From Azolla caroliniana (lineage: Eukaryota > Polypodiophyta): a stretch of DNA of 64,000 bases. Below the pieces are notes generated by a model. That model had not been told where the DNA came from and did not search any database. It was given only the letters and a program-made list of their open reading frames with translations. A program made the translations under genes and the position numbers. Of the stretch, positions 27,468 to 38,553 are shown one piece after another (position 1 is the stretch's first letter; the number at the start of each line of letters is the position of its first letter). Location of the stretch: contig JBHGNT010000063.1 in the NCBI GenBank assembly GCA_043228905.1, positions 62,001 to 126,000 of the forward strand, in the 5' to 3' direction.

Positions 27468-28611
27468 GAAACTCAGGTCAAAAGACATGACGAAAATAGC
27501 AAACTTGAGGAGGGAGTTGAGAGGAGCCCTTGAGTAAATTAAAATGTTCATACCTGGCTCGTGTGATATCGGATTTTTGTGTTCAAACATGCAAATCGAA
27601 GCTAACAACGCTAGCTATGATATGGAATTAAAAAATCAAGAATTTGAAACTCAGGTCGAGAGACATGACGAAATTACCAAATTTGAGGAGTGAGTTGAGA
27701 ACAGCCCTTGAGTAAATTAAAATGTTCATACCTGGCTCGTGTGATATCGGATTTTTGTGTTCAAACATGCAAATCGAAGCTAACAACGCTAGCTATGATA
27801 TGGAATTAAAAAATCAAGAATTTGAAACTCAGGTCGAGAGACATGACGAAATTACCAAATTTGAGGAGTGAGTTGAGAACAGCCCTTGAGTAAATTAAAA
27901 TGTTCATACCTGGCTCGTGTGATATCGGACATTTGTGTTCAAACATGCAAATCGAAGCTAACAACGCTAGCTATGATATGGAATTAAAAAATCAAGATTT
28001 TGAAACTCAAGTCCAGAGACATGACGAAAATAGCAAACTTGAGGAGGGAGTTGAGAGGAGCCCTTGAGTTAATTAAAATGTTCATACCTGGCTCGTGTGA
28101 TATCGGATTTTTGTGTTTAAACATGCAAACCGAAGCTAACAACGCTAGCTATGATATGGAATTAAAAAATCAAGAGTTTGAAACTCAGGTCGAGAGACAT
28201 GACGAAATTACCAAATTTGAGGAGTGAGTTGAGAAGAGCTAGTAGGTAAATTTAAATGTTCATACCTAGCTCGTGTGATATCGGATTTTTGTGTTCAAAC
28301 ATGCAAATCGAAGCTAACAACGCTAGCTATGATATGGAATTAAAAATTCAAGAATTTGAAACTCAGGTCAAGAGACATGACGAAAATAGCAAACTTGAGG
28401 AGGGAGTTGAGAGGAGCCCTTGAGTAAATTAAAATGTTCATACCTGGCTCGTGTGATATCGGATTTTTGTGTTCAAACATGCAAATCGAAGCTAACAACG
28501 CTAGCTATGATATGGAATTAAAAAATCAAGATTTTGAAACTCAGGTCGAGAGACATGACGAAATTACCAAATTTGAGGAGTGAGTTGAGAAAAGGTAGTA
28601 GGTAAATTTAA

Positions 28612-31459
28612 ATGTTCATACTTGGCTCGTGTGATATCGGATTTTGGTGTTCACACATGCGAATCGAAGCTAACAACGCTAGCTATGATATGGAATTAAA
28701 AAATCAAGATTTTGAAACTCAAGTCGAGAGACATGACAAAATTACCAAGTTTGAGGAGGGAGTTGAGAGGAGCCCTTGAGTAAATTAAAATGTTCATACC
28801 TGGCTCGTGTGATATCGGATTTTTGTGTTCACACATGCGAATCGAAGCTAACAACGCTAGCTATGATATGGAATTAAAAAATCAAGATTTTGAAACTCAA
28901 GTCAAGAGACATGACGAAATTACCAAATTTGAGGAGTGAGTTGAGAAGAGCCCTTGAGTAAATTAAAATGTTCATACCTGGCTCGTGTGATATCGGATTT
29001 TTGTGTTCAAACATGCATATCGAAGCTAACGACGCGAGCTATGATATAGAATTAAAAAATCAAGATTTTGAAACTCAGGTCGAGAGACATGAAAAAATTA
29101 CCAAATTTGAGGAGTGAGTTGAGAACAGCCCTTGAGTAAATTAAAATATTCATACCTGGCTCGTGCGATATCGGATTTTTGTGTTCAAACATGCAAATCG
29201 AAGCTAACAACGCTAGCTATGATATGGAATTAAAAAATCAAGATTTTTAAACTCAGGTCGAGAGACATGACGAAATTACCAAATTTGAGGAGTGAGTTGA
29301 GAAGAGCTAGTAGGTAAATTTAAATGTTCATACCTAGCTCGTGTGATATCGGATTTTTGTGTTCAAACATGCAAATCGAAGCTAACAACGCTAGCTATGA
29401 TATGGAATTAAAAATTCAAGAATTTGAAAGTCAGGTCAAGAGACATGACGAAAATAGCAAACTTGAGGAGGGAGTTGAGAGGAGCCCTTGAGTAAATTAA
29501 AATGTTCATACCTGGCTCGTGTGATATCGGATTTTTGTGTTCAAACATGCAAATCGAAGCTAACAACGCTAGCTATGATATGGAATTAAAAAATCAAGAA
29601 TTTGAAACTCAGGTCGAGAGACATGACGAAATTACCAAATTTGAGGAGTGAGTTGAGAACAGCCCTTGAGTAAATTAAAATGTTCATACCTGGCTCGTGT
29701 GATATCGGAATTTTGTGTTCAAACATGCAAATCGAAGCTAACAACGCGAGCTACGATATGGAATTAAAAAATCAAGATTTTGAAACTCAGGTTGAGAGAC
29801 ATCACGAAATTACCAAATTTGAGGAGGGAGTTGAGAGGAGCCCTTGAGTAAATTAAAATGTTCATACCTGGCTCGTGTGATATCGGATTTTTGTGTTCAA
29901 ACATGCAAATCGAAGCTAACAACGCTAGCTATGATATGGAATTAAAAAATCAAGATTTTGAAACTCAGGTCGAGAGACATGACGAAATTACCAAATTTGA
30001 GGAGTGAGTTGAGAAGAGCTAGTAGGTAAATTTAAATGTTCATACTTGGCTCGTGTGATATCGGATTTTGGTGTTCACACATGCGAATCGAAGCTAACAA
30101 CGCTAGCTATGATATGGAATTAAAAAATCAAGATTTTGAAACTCAAGTCGAGAGACATGACAAAATTACCAAGTTTGAGGAGGGAGTTGAGAGGAGCCCT
30201 TGAGTAAATTAAAATGTTCATACCTGGCTCGTGTGATATTGGATTTTTGTGTTCACACATGCGAATCGAAGCTAACAACGCTAGCTATGATATGGAATTA
30301 AAAAATCAAGATTTTGAAACTCAAGTCAAGAGACATGACGAAATTACCAAATTTGAGGAGTGAGTTGAGAAGAGCCCTTGAGTAAATTAAAATGTTCATA
30401 CCTGGCTCGTGTGATATCGGATTTTTGTGTTCAAACATGCATATCGAAGCTAACGACGCGAGCTATGATATAGAATTAAAAAATCAAGATTTTGAAACTC
30501 AGGTCGAGAGACATGAAAAAATTACCAAATTTGAGGAGTGAGTTGAGAACAGCCCTTGAGTAAATTAAAATATTCATACCTGGCTCGTGCGATATCGGAT
30601 TTTTGTGTTCAAACATGCAAATCGAAGCTAACAACGCTAGCTATGATATGGAATTAAAAAATCAAGATTTTTAAACTCAGGTCGAGAGACATGACGAAAT
30701 TACCAAATTTGAGGAGTGAGTTGAGAAGAGCTAGTAGGTAAATTTAAATGTTCATACCTAGCTCGTGTGATATCGGATTTTTGTGTTCAAACATGCAAAT
30801 CGAAGCTAACAACGCTAGCTATGATATGGAATTAAAAATTCAAGAATTTGAAAGTCAGGTCAAGAGACATGACGAAAATAGCAAACTTGAGGAGGGAGTT
30901 GAGAGGAGCCCTTGAGTAAATTAAAATGTTCATACCTGGCTCGTGTGATATCGGATTTTTGTGTTCAAACATGCAAATCGAAGCTAACAACGCTAGCTAT
31001 GATATGGAATTAAAAAATCAAGAATTTGAAACTCAGGTCGAGAGACATGACGAAATTACCAAATTTGAGGAGTGAGTTGAGAACAGCCCTTGAGTAAATT
31101 AAAATGTTCATACCTGGCTCGTGTGATATCGGAATTTTGTGTTCAAACATGCAAATCGAAGCTAACAACGCGAGCTACGATATGGAATTAAAAAATCAAG
31201 ATTTTGAAACTCAGGTCGAGAGACATGACGAAATTACCAAATTTGAGGAGGGAGTTGAGAGGAGCCCTTGAGTAAATTAAAATGTTCATACCTGGCTCGT
31301 GTGATATCGGATTTTTGTGTTCAAACATGCAAATCGAAGCTAACAACGCTAGCTATGATATGGAATTAAAAAATCAAGATTTTGAAACTCAGGTCGAGAG
31401 ACATGACGAAATTACCAAATTTGAGGAGTGAGTTGAGAAAAGGTAGTAGGTAAATTTAA
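28612..31459 (+). repeat. 8-mer HOR (1,424 bp), two copies at a second site
   Basis: Copies are 28612-30035 and 30036-31459, with the same eight monomer types in the same order as 16331-20601. The first copy has 'ggttgagagacatcacg', like copies 1-2 of the first site. The second has 'ggtcgagagacatgacg' and ends in 'gagaaaaggtagtagg', like copy 3, and carries the private change 'gatattgg' near 30238. The unit chain before it (about 15,300-16,330) also recurs at about 27,580-28,611, offset 12,281. Sequence further right matches better at offset 10,858. Confidence 0.88.
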
Positions 31460-32705
31460 ATGTTCATACTTGGCTCGTGTGATATCGGATTTTTGTGTTC
31501 ACACATGCGAATCTAAGCTAACAACGCTAGCTATGATATGGAATTAAAAAATCAAGATTTTGAAACTCAAGTCCAGAGACATGACGAAAATAGCAAACTT
31601 GAGGAGGGAGTTGAGAGGAGCCCTTGAGTAAATTAAAATGTTCATACCTGGCTCGTGTGATATCGGATTTTTGTGTTCAAACATGCAAATCGAAGCTAAC
31701 AACGCTAGCTATGATATGGAATTAAAAAATCAAGATTTTGAAACTCAGGTCGAGAGACATGACGAAATTATCAAATTTGAGGAGTGAGTTGAGAACAGCC
31801 CTTGAGTAAATTAAAATGTTCATACCTGGCTCGTGTGATATCGGATTTTTGTGTTCAAACATGCAAATCGAAGCTAACAACGCTAGCTATGATATGGAAT
31901 TAAAAAATCAAGAATTTGAAACTCAGGTCGAGAGACATGACGAAATTACCAAATTTGAGGAGTGAGTTGAGAACAGCCCTTGAGTAAATTAAAATGTTCA
32001 TACCTGGCTCGTGTGATATCGGAATTTTGTGTTCAAACATGCAAATCGAAGCTAACAACGCGAGCTACGATATGGAATTAAAAAATCAAGATTTTGAAAC
32101 TCAGGTCGAGAGACATGACGAAATTACCAAATTTGAGGAGGGAGTTGAGAGGAGCCCTTGAGTAAATTAAAATGTTCATACCTGGCTCGTGTGATATCGG
32201 ATTTTTGTGTTCAAACATGCAAATCGAAGCTAACAACGCTAGCTATGATATGGAATTAAAAAATCAAGATTTTGAAACTCAGGTCGAGAGACATGACGAA
32301 ATTACCAAATTTGAGGAGTGAGTTGAGAAAAGGTAGTAGGTAAATTTAAATGTTCATACTTGGCTCGTGTGATATCGGATTTTTGTGTTCACACATGCGA
32401 ATCTAAGCTAACAACGCTAGCTATGATATGGAATTAAAAAATCAAGATTTTGAAACTCAAGTCCAGAGACATGACGAAAATAGCAAACTTGAGGAGGGAG
32501 TTGAGAGGAGCCCTTGAGTAAATTAAAATGTTCATACCTGGCTCGTGTGATATCGGATTTTTGTGTTCAAACATGCAAATCGAAGCTAACAACGCTAGCT
32601 ATGATATGGAATTAAAAAATCAAGATTTTGAAACTCAGGTCGAGAGACATGACGAAATTATCAAATTTGAGGAGTGAGTTGAGAACAGCCCTTGAGTAAA
32701 TTAAA
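30926..32705 (+). repeat. 5-mer (890 bp) tandem duplication
   Basis: Copies are 30926-31815 and 31816-32705. Each holds five units: 'caagaatttg'; 'cggaattttg' with 'gcgagctacg'; a unit ending 'aaaaggtagtagg'; 'gcgaatctaagc' with 'caagtccag'; and 'attatcaaatttg'. In the related region at 20.2-21.0 kb this series occurs once and is followed by the 'cttctacctatg' unit. Here that follower appears only after the second copy, at 32706. Confidence 0.87.
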
Positions 32706-34726
32706 ATGTTCATACCTGGCTCGTGTAATATCGGATTTTTGTGTTCAAACATGCGAATCGAAGCTAACACTTCTACCTATGATATGGAATCAAAAAATCA
32801 AGATTTTTAAACTCAGGTCGAGAGACATGACGAAATTACCAAATTTGAGGAGTGAGTTGAGAAGAGCTAGTAGGTAAATTTAAATGTTCATACCTAGCTC
32901 GTGTGATATCGGATTTTTGTGTTCAAACATGCAAATCGAAGCTAACAACGCTAGCTATGATATGGAATTAAAAATTCAAGAATTTGAAAGTCAGGTCAAG
33001 AGACATGACGAAAATAGCAAACTTGAGGAGGGAGTTGAGAGGAGCCCTTGAGTAAATTAAAATGTTCATACCTGGCTCGTGTGATATCGGATTTTTGTGT
33101 TCAAACATGCAAATCGAAGCTAACAACGCTAGCTATGATATGGAATTAAAAAATCAAGATTTTGAAACTCAGGTCGAGAGACATGACGAAATTACCAAAT
33201 TTGAGGAGTGAGTTGAGAAGAGCTAGTAGGTAAATTTAAATGTTCATACTTGGCTCGTGTGATATCGGATTTTTGTGTTCACACATGCGAATCGAAGCTA
33301 ACAACGCTAGCTATGATATGGAATTAAAAAATCAAGATTTTGAAACTCAAGTCGAGAGACATGACAAAATTACCAAGTTTGAGGAGGGAGTTGAGAGGAG
33401 CCCTTGAGTAAATTAAAATGTTCATACCTGGCTCGTGTGATATCGGATTTTTGTGTTCACACATGCGAATCGAAGCTAACAACGCTAGCTATGATATGGA
33501 ATTAAAAAATCAAGATTTTGAAACTCAAGTCAAGAGACATGACGAAATTACCAAATTTGAGGAGTGAGTTGAGAAGAGCCCTTGAGTAAATTAAAATGTT
33601 CATACCTGGCTCGTGTGATATCGGATTTTTGTGTTCAAACATGCATATCGAAGCTAACGACGCGAGCTATGATATAGAATTAAAAAATCAAGATTTTGAA
33701 ACTCAGGTCGAGAGACATGAAAAAATTACCAAATTTGAGGAGTGAGTTGAGAACAGCCCTTGAGTAAATTAAAATATTCATACCTGGCTCGTGCGATATC
33801 GGATTTTTGTGTTCAAACATGCAAATCGAAGCTAACAACGCTAGCTATGATATGGAATTAAAAAATCAAGATTTTGAAACTCAAGTCCAGAGACATGACG
33901 AAAATAGCAAACTTGAGGAGGGAGTTGAGAGGAGCCCTTGAGTAAATTAAAATGTTCATACCTGGCTCGTGTGATATCGGATTTTTGTGTTCAAACATGC
34001 AAATCGAAGCTAACAACGCGAGCTATGATATGGAATTAAAAAATCAAGATTTTGAAACTCAGGTCGAGAGACATGACGAAATTACCAAATTTGAGGAGTG
34101 AGTTGAGAGGAGCCCTTGAGTAAATTAAAATGTTCATACCTGGCTCGTGTGATATCGGATTTTTGTGTTCAAACATGCAAATCGAAGCTAACAACGCTAG
34201 CTATGATATGGAATTAAAAAATCAAGATTTTGAAACTCAGGTCGAGAGACATGACGAAATTACCAAATTTGAGGAGTGAGTTGAGAAGAGCCCTTGAGTA
34301 AATTAAAATGTTCATACCTGGCTCGTGTGATATCGGAATTTTGTGTTCAAACATGCAAATCGAAGCTAACAACGCTAGGTATGATATGGAATTAAAAAAT
34401 CAAGATTTTGAAACTCAAGTCGAGAGACATGACGAAATTACCAAATTTGAGGAGTGAGTTGAGAAGAGCCCTTGAGTAAATTAAAATGTGCATACCTGGC
34501 TCGTGTGATATCGGAATTTTGTGTTCAAACTTGCAAATCGAAGCTAACAACGCTAGCTATGATATGGAATTAAAAAATCAAGATTTCGAAACTCAGGTCG
34601 AGAGACATGACGAAATTATCAAATTTGAGGAGTGAGTTGAGAACAGCCCTTGAGTAAATTAAAATGTTCATACCTGGCTCGTGTAATATCGGATTTTTGT
34701 GTTCAAACATGCGAATCGAAGCTAAC
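32706..34726 (+). repeat. Third copy of about 2 kb from the 24-mer
   Basis: Matches 20958-22978 (offset 11,748 bp) and 25230-27250 (offset 7,476 bp). The marks 'cttctacctatg', 'gttcacacatgcg', 'catgcatatcg', 'gtgcgatatcgg', 'atgtgcatacc' and 'aacttgcaaatc' are in the same order. It diverges at about 34,727, where 'aacaacactagc' and 'gaataagaaaatc' replace 'aacacttctagc' and 'gaatcaaaaaatc'. Confidence 0.85.
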
Positions 34727-35620
34727 AACACTAGCTATGATATGGAATAAGAAAATCAAGATTTTGAAACTCAGGTCGAGAGACATGACGAAATTACCAA
34801 ATTTGAGGAGTGAGTTGAGAAGAGCCCTTGAGTAAATTAAAATGTTCATACCTGGCTCGTGTGATATCGGAATTTTGTGTTCAAACATGCAAATCGAAGC
34901 TAACAACGCTAGCTATGATATGGAATTAAAAATTCAAGAATTTGAAACTCAGGTCAAGAGACATGACGAAAATAGCAAACTTGAGGAGGGAGTTGAGAGG
35001 AGCCCTTGAGTAAATTAAAATGTTCATACCTGGCTCGTGTGATATCGGATTTTTGTGTTCAAACATGCAAATCGAAGCTAACAACGCTAGCTATGATATG
35101 GAATTAAAAAATCAAGATTTTGAAACTCAGGTCGAGAGACATGACGAAATTACCAAATTTGAGGAGTGAGTTGAGAAGAGCTAGTAGGTAAATTTAAATG
35201 TTCATACTTGGCTCGTGTGATATCGGATTTTGGTGTTCACACATGCGAATCGAAGCTAACAACGCTAGCTATGATATGGAATTAAAAAATCAAGATTTTG
35301 AAACTCAAGTCGAGAGACATGACAAAATTACCAAGTTTGAGGAGGGAGTTGAGAGGAGCCCTTGAGTAAATTAAAATGTTCATACCTGGCTCGTGTAATA
35401 TCGGATTTTTGTGTTCAAACATGCGAATCGAAGCTAACACTTCTAGCTATGATATGGAATTAAAAAATCAAGATTTTGAAACTCAGGTCGAGAGACATGA
35501 CGAAATTACCAAATTTGAGGAGTGAGTTGAGAAGAGCTAGTAGGTAAATTTAAATGTTCATACCTAGCTCGTGTGATATCGGATTTTTGTGTTCAAACAT
35601 GCAAATCGAAGCTAACAACG
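34727..35620 (+). repeat. Transitional monomers without a local HOR
   Basis: About five units link the 24-mer-related block to the next one. Their types ('aaaaattcaagaattt', 'ggattttggtgttcacac', 'gtgtaatatcgg' with 'taacacttctagc') are known from elsewhere in the window, but I saw no tandem copy of this order nearby. Confidence 0.7.
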
Positions 35621-36705
35621 CTAGCTATGATATGGAATTAAAAATTCAAGAATTTCAACTCAGGTCGAGAGACATGACGAAAATAGCAAACTTGAGGAGG
35701 GAGTTGAGAGGAGGCCTTGAGTAAATTAAAATGTTCATACCTGGCTCGTGTGATATCGGATTTTTGTGTTCAAACATGCAAATCGAAGCTAACAACGCTA
35801 GCTATGATATGGAATTAAAAAATCAAGATTTTGAAACTCAGGTCGAGAGACATGACGAAATTACCAAATTTGAGGAGTGAGTTGAGAAAAGGTAGTAGGT
35901 AAATTTAAATGTTCATACTTGGCTCGTGTGATATCGGATTTTTGTGTTCACACATGCGAATCTAAGCTAACAACGCTAGCTATGATATGGAATTAAAAAA
36001 TCAAGATTTTGAAACTCAAGTCCAGAGACATGACGAAAATAGCAAACTTGAGGAGGGAGTTGAGAGGAGCCCTTGAGTAAATTAAAATGTTCATACCTGG
36101 CTCGTGTGATATCGGATTTTTGTGTTCAAACATGCAAATCGAAGCTAACAACGCTAGCTATGATATGGAATTAAAAATTCAAGAATTTCAACTCAGGTCG
36201 AGAGACATGACGAAAATAGCAAACTTGAGGAGGGAGTTGAGAGGAGGCCTTGAGTAAATTAAAATGTTCATACCTGGCTCGTGTGATATCGGATTTTTGT
36301 GTTCAAACATGCAAATCGAAGCTAACAACGCTAGCTATGATATGGAATTAAAAAATCAAGATTTTGAAACTCAGGTCGAGAGACATGACGAAATTACCAA
36401 ATTTGAGGAGTGAGTTGAGAAAAGGTAGTAGGTAAATTTAAATGTTCATACTTGGCTCGTGTGATATCGGATTTTTGTGTTCACACATGCGAATCTAAGC
36501 TAACAACGCTAGCTATGATATGGAATTAAAAAATCAAGATTTTGAAACTCAAGTCCAGAGACATGACGAAAATAGCAAACTTGAGGAGGGAGTTGAGAGG
36601 AGCCCTTGAGTAAATTAAAATGTTCATACCTGGCTCGTGTGATATCGGATTTTTGTGTTCAAACATGCAAATCGAAGCTAACAACGCTAGCTATGATATG
36701 GAATT
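35620..36705 (+). repeat. 3-mer (533 bp) tandem duplication
   Basis: The private string 'caagaatttcaactcagg', 1 bp shorter than its relatives, occurs with its first 'aatttcaact' at 35651 and again at 36184, 533 bp apart (3 x 178 - 1). It is followed both times by 'gaggaggcc', a plain unit ending 'aaaaggtagtagg', and a 'gcgaatctaagc' unit. The unit starting 36087 is a hybrid: its 5' end has 'cctggctcg', while the unit at 35554 has 'cctagctcg'. Confidence 0.82.
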
Positions 36706-38397
36706 AAAAAATCAAGATTTTGAAACTCAGGTCGAGAGACATGACGAAATTACCAAATTTGAGGAGTGAGTTGAGAAGAGCCCTTGAGTAAATTAAAATG
36801 TTCATACCTGGCTCGTGTGATATCGGAATTTTGTGTTCAAACATGCAAATCGAAGCTAACAACGCTAGGTATGATATGGAATTAAAAAATCAAGATTTTG
36901 AAACTCAAGTCGAGAGACATGACGAAATTACCAAATTTGAGGAGTGAGTTGAGAAGAGCCCTTGAGTAAATTAAAATGTTCATACCTGGCTCGTGTGATA
37001 TCGAAATTTTGTGTTCAAACATGCAAATCGAAGCTATCAACGCTAGCTATGATATGGAATTAAAAAATCAAGATTTTGAAACTGAGGTCGAGAGACATGA
37101 GGAAATTATCAAATTTGAGGAGTGAGTTGAGAACAGCCCTTGAGTAAATTAAAATGTTCATACCTGGCTCGTGTAATATCGGATTTTTGTGTTCAAACAT
37201 GCGAATCGAAGCTAACACTTCTAGCTATGATATGGAATTAAAAAATCAAGATTTTGAAACTCAGGTCGAGAGACATGACGAAATTACCAAATTTGAGGAG
37301 TGAGTTGAGAAGAGCTAGTAGGTAAATTTAAATGTTCATACCTAGCTCGTGTGATATCGGATTTTTGTGTTCAAACATGCAAATCGAAGCTAACAACGCT
37401 AGCTATGATATGGAATTAAAAATTCAAGAATTTGAACTCAGGTCGAGAGACATGACGAAAATAGCAAACTTGAGGAGGGAGTTGAGAGGAGGCCTTGAGT
37501 AAATTAAAATGTTCATACCTGGCTCGTGTGATATCGGATTTTTGTGTTCAAACATGCAAATCGAAGCTAACAACGCTAGCTATGATATGGAATTAAAAAA
37601 TCAAGATTTTGAAACTCAGGTCGAGAGACATGACGAAATTACCAAATTTGAGGAGTGAGTTGAGAAAAGGTAGTAGGTAAATTTAAATGTTCATACTTGG
37701 CTCGTGTGATATCGGATTTTTGTGTTCACACATGCGAATCTAAGCTAACAACGCTAGCTATGATATGGAATTAAAAAATCAAGATTTTGAAACTCAAGTT
37801 GAGAGACATGACGAAATTACCAAATTTGAGGAGTGAGTTGAGAAGAGCCCTTGAGTAAATTAAAATGTTCATACCTGGCTCGTGTGATATCGGATTTTTG
37901 TGTTCAAACATGCATATCGAAGCTAACGACGCGAGCTATGATATAGAATTAAAACATCAACATTTTGAAACTTAGGTCGAGAGACATGACGAAAATAGCA
38001 AACTTGAGGAGGGAGTTGAGAGGAGCCCTTGAGTAAATTAAAATGTTCATACCTCGCTCATGTGATATAGGATTTTTGTGTTCAAACATGCGAATCGAAG
38101 CTAACAAGGCTAGCTATGATATGGAATTAAAAATCAAGATTTTGAAACTCAGGTCGATAGAGATGACGAAATTACCAAATTTGAGGAGGGAGTTGAGAAG
38201 AGCTCGTGAGTAAATTAAAATGTTCATACCTGGCCCATGTGATATGCGATTTTAGTGTTTAAACATGCCAATCGAAGCTAACAACAGTAGCTATGATATC
38301 GAATTAAAAAATCAAGATTTTGAAACTCAGGTCGAGAGACATGACGAAATTACCAAATTTGAGGAGGGAGTTGAGAAGAGCTCGTGAGTAAATTAAA

Positions 38398-38553
38398 ATG
38401 TTCATACCTGGCCCATGTGATATGCAATTTTAGTGTTCAAACATGCGAGTCGAAGCTAACAACAGTAGCAATGGTATGGAATTAAAGAATCAAGATATGA
38501 CGAAATTAGCAAACTTGAGGAGGGAGTTGAGAGGAGCCCTTGAGTAAATGAAA
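38398..38553 (+). repeat. Short 156-bp monomer (22-bp deletion), HOR copy 1
   Basis: After 'gaattaaagaatcaaga' the unit jumps straight to 'tatgacgaaattagc'. Unit positions of about 99-122, which hold 'ttttgaaactcagg' and 'tcgagagaca' in other units, are reduced to two bases. The loss is 22 bp, close to two helical turns. It is the only large indel type in the window. Its five occurrences all sit in the same monomer type, so it is one event copied by amplification. Confidence 0.9.

Larger units (their letters stand above)
20380..28560 (+). repeat. 24-mer (4,272 bp) tandem duplication
   Basis: About 20,380-24,290 matches about 24,650-28,560 at an offset of 4,272 bp (24 x 178). Marks in both: 'aaaaggtagtagg' (20580, 24852), 'gcgaatctaagc', 'cttctacctatg', 'gtgcgatatcgg', 'atgtgcatacc', 'aacttgcaaatc', the palindromic 'aaattctagaattt' (23182, 27454), 'cggacatttg', and 'gagttaattaaa' with 'gcaaaccgaag'. 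I noticed no difference between the two copies over this span by eye. This is the largest clean tandem duplication in the window. Confidence 0.88.

Noticed and set aside
5103-34835. Repeated 61-codon plus-strand open reading frames starting 'MSKLK' (for example 5103-5288, 20944-21129)
   Set aside because: The same explanation in another frame. They depend on the 'taacacttctagc' and 'gaatcaaaaaa' variants removing a stop and end in the 'gctagtagg' stop of the same unit.
10140-34906. 67-codon minus-strand open reading frames (10140-10343, 34703-34906)
   Set aside because: They are complements of ordinary satellite units with chance loss of stops, without any gene-like feature.
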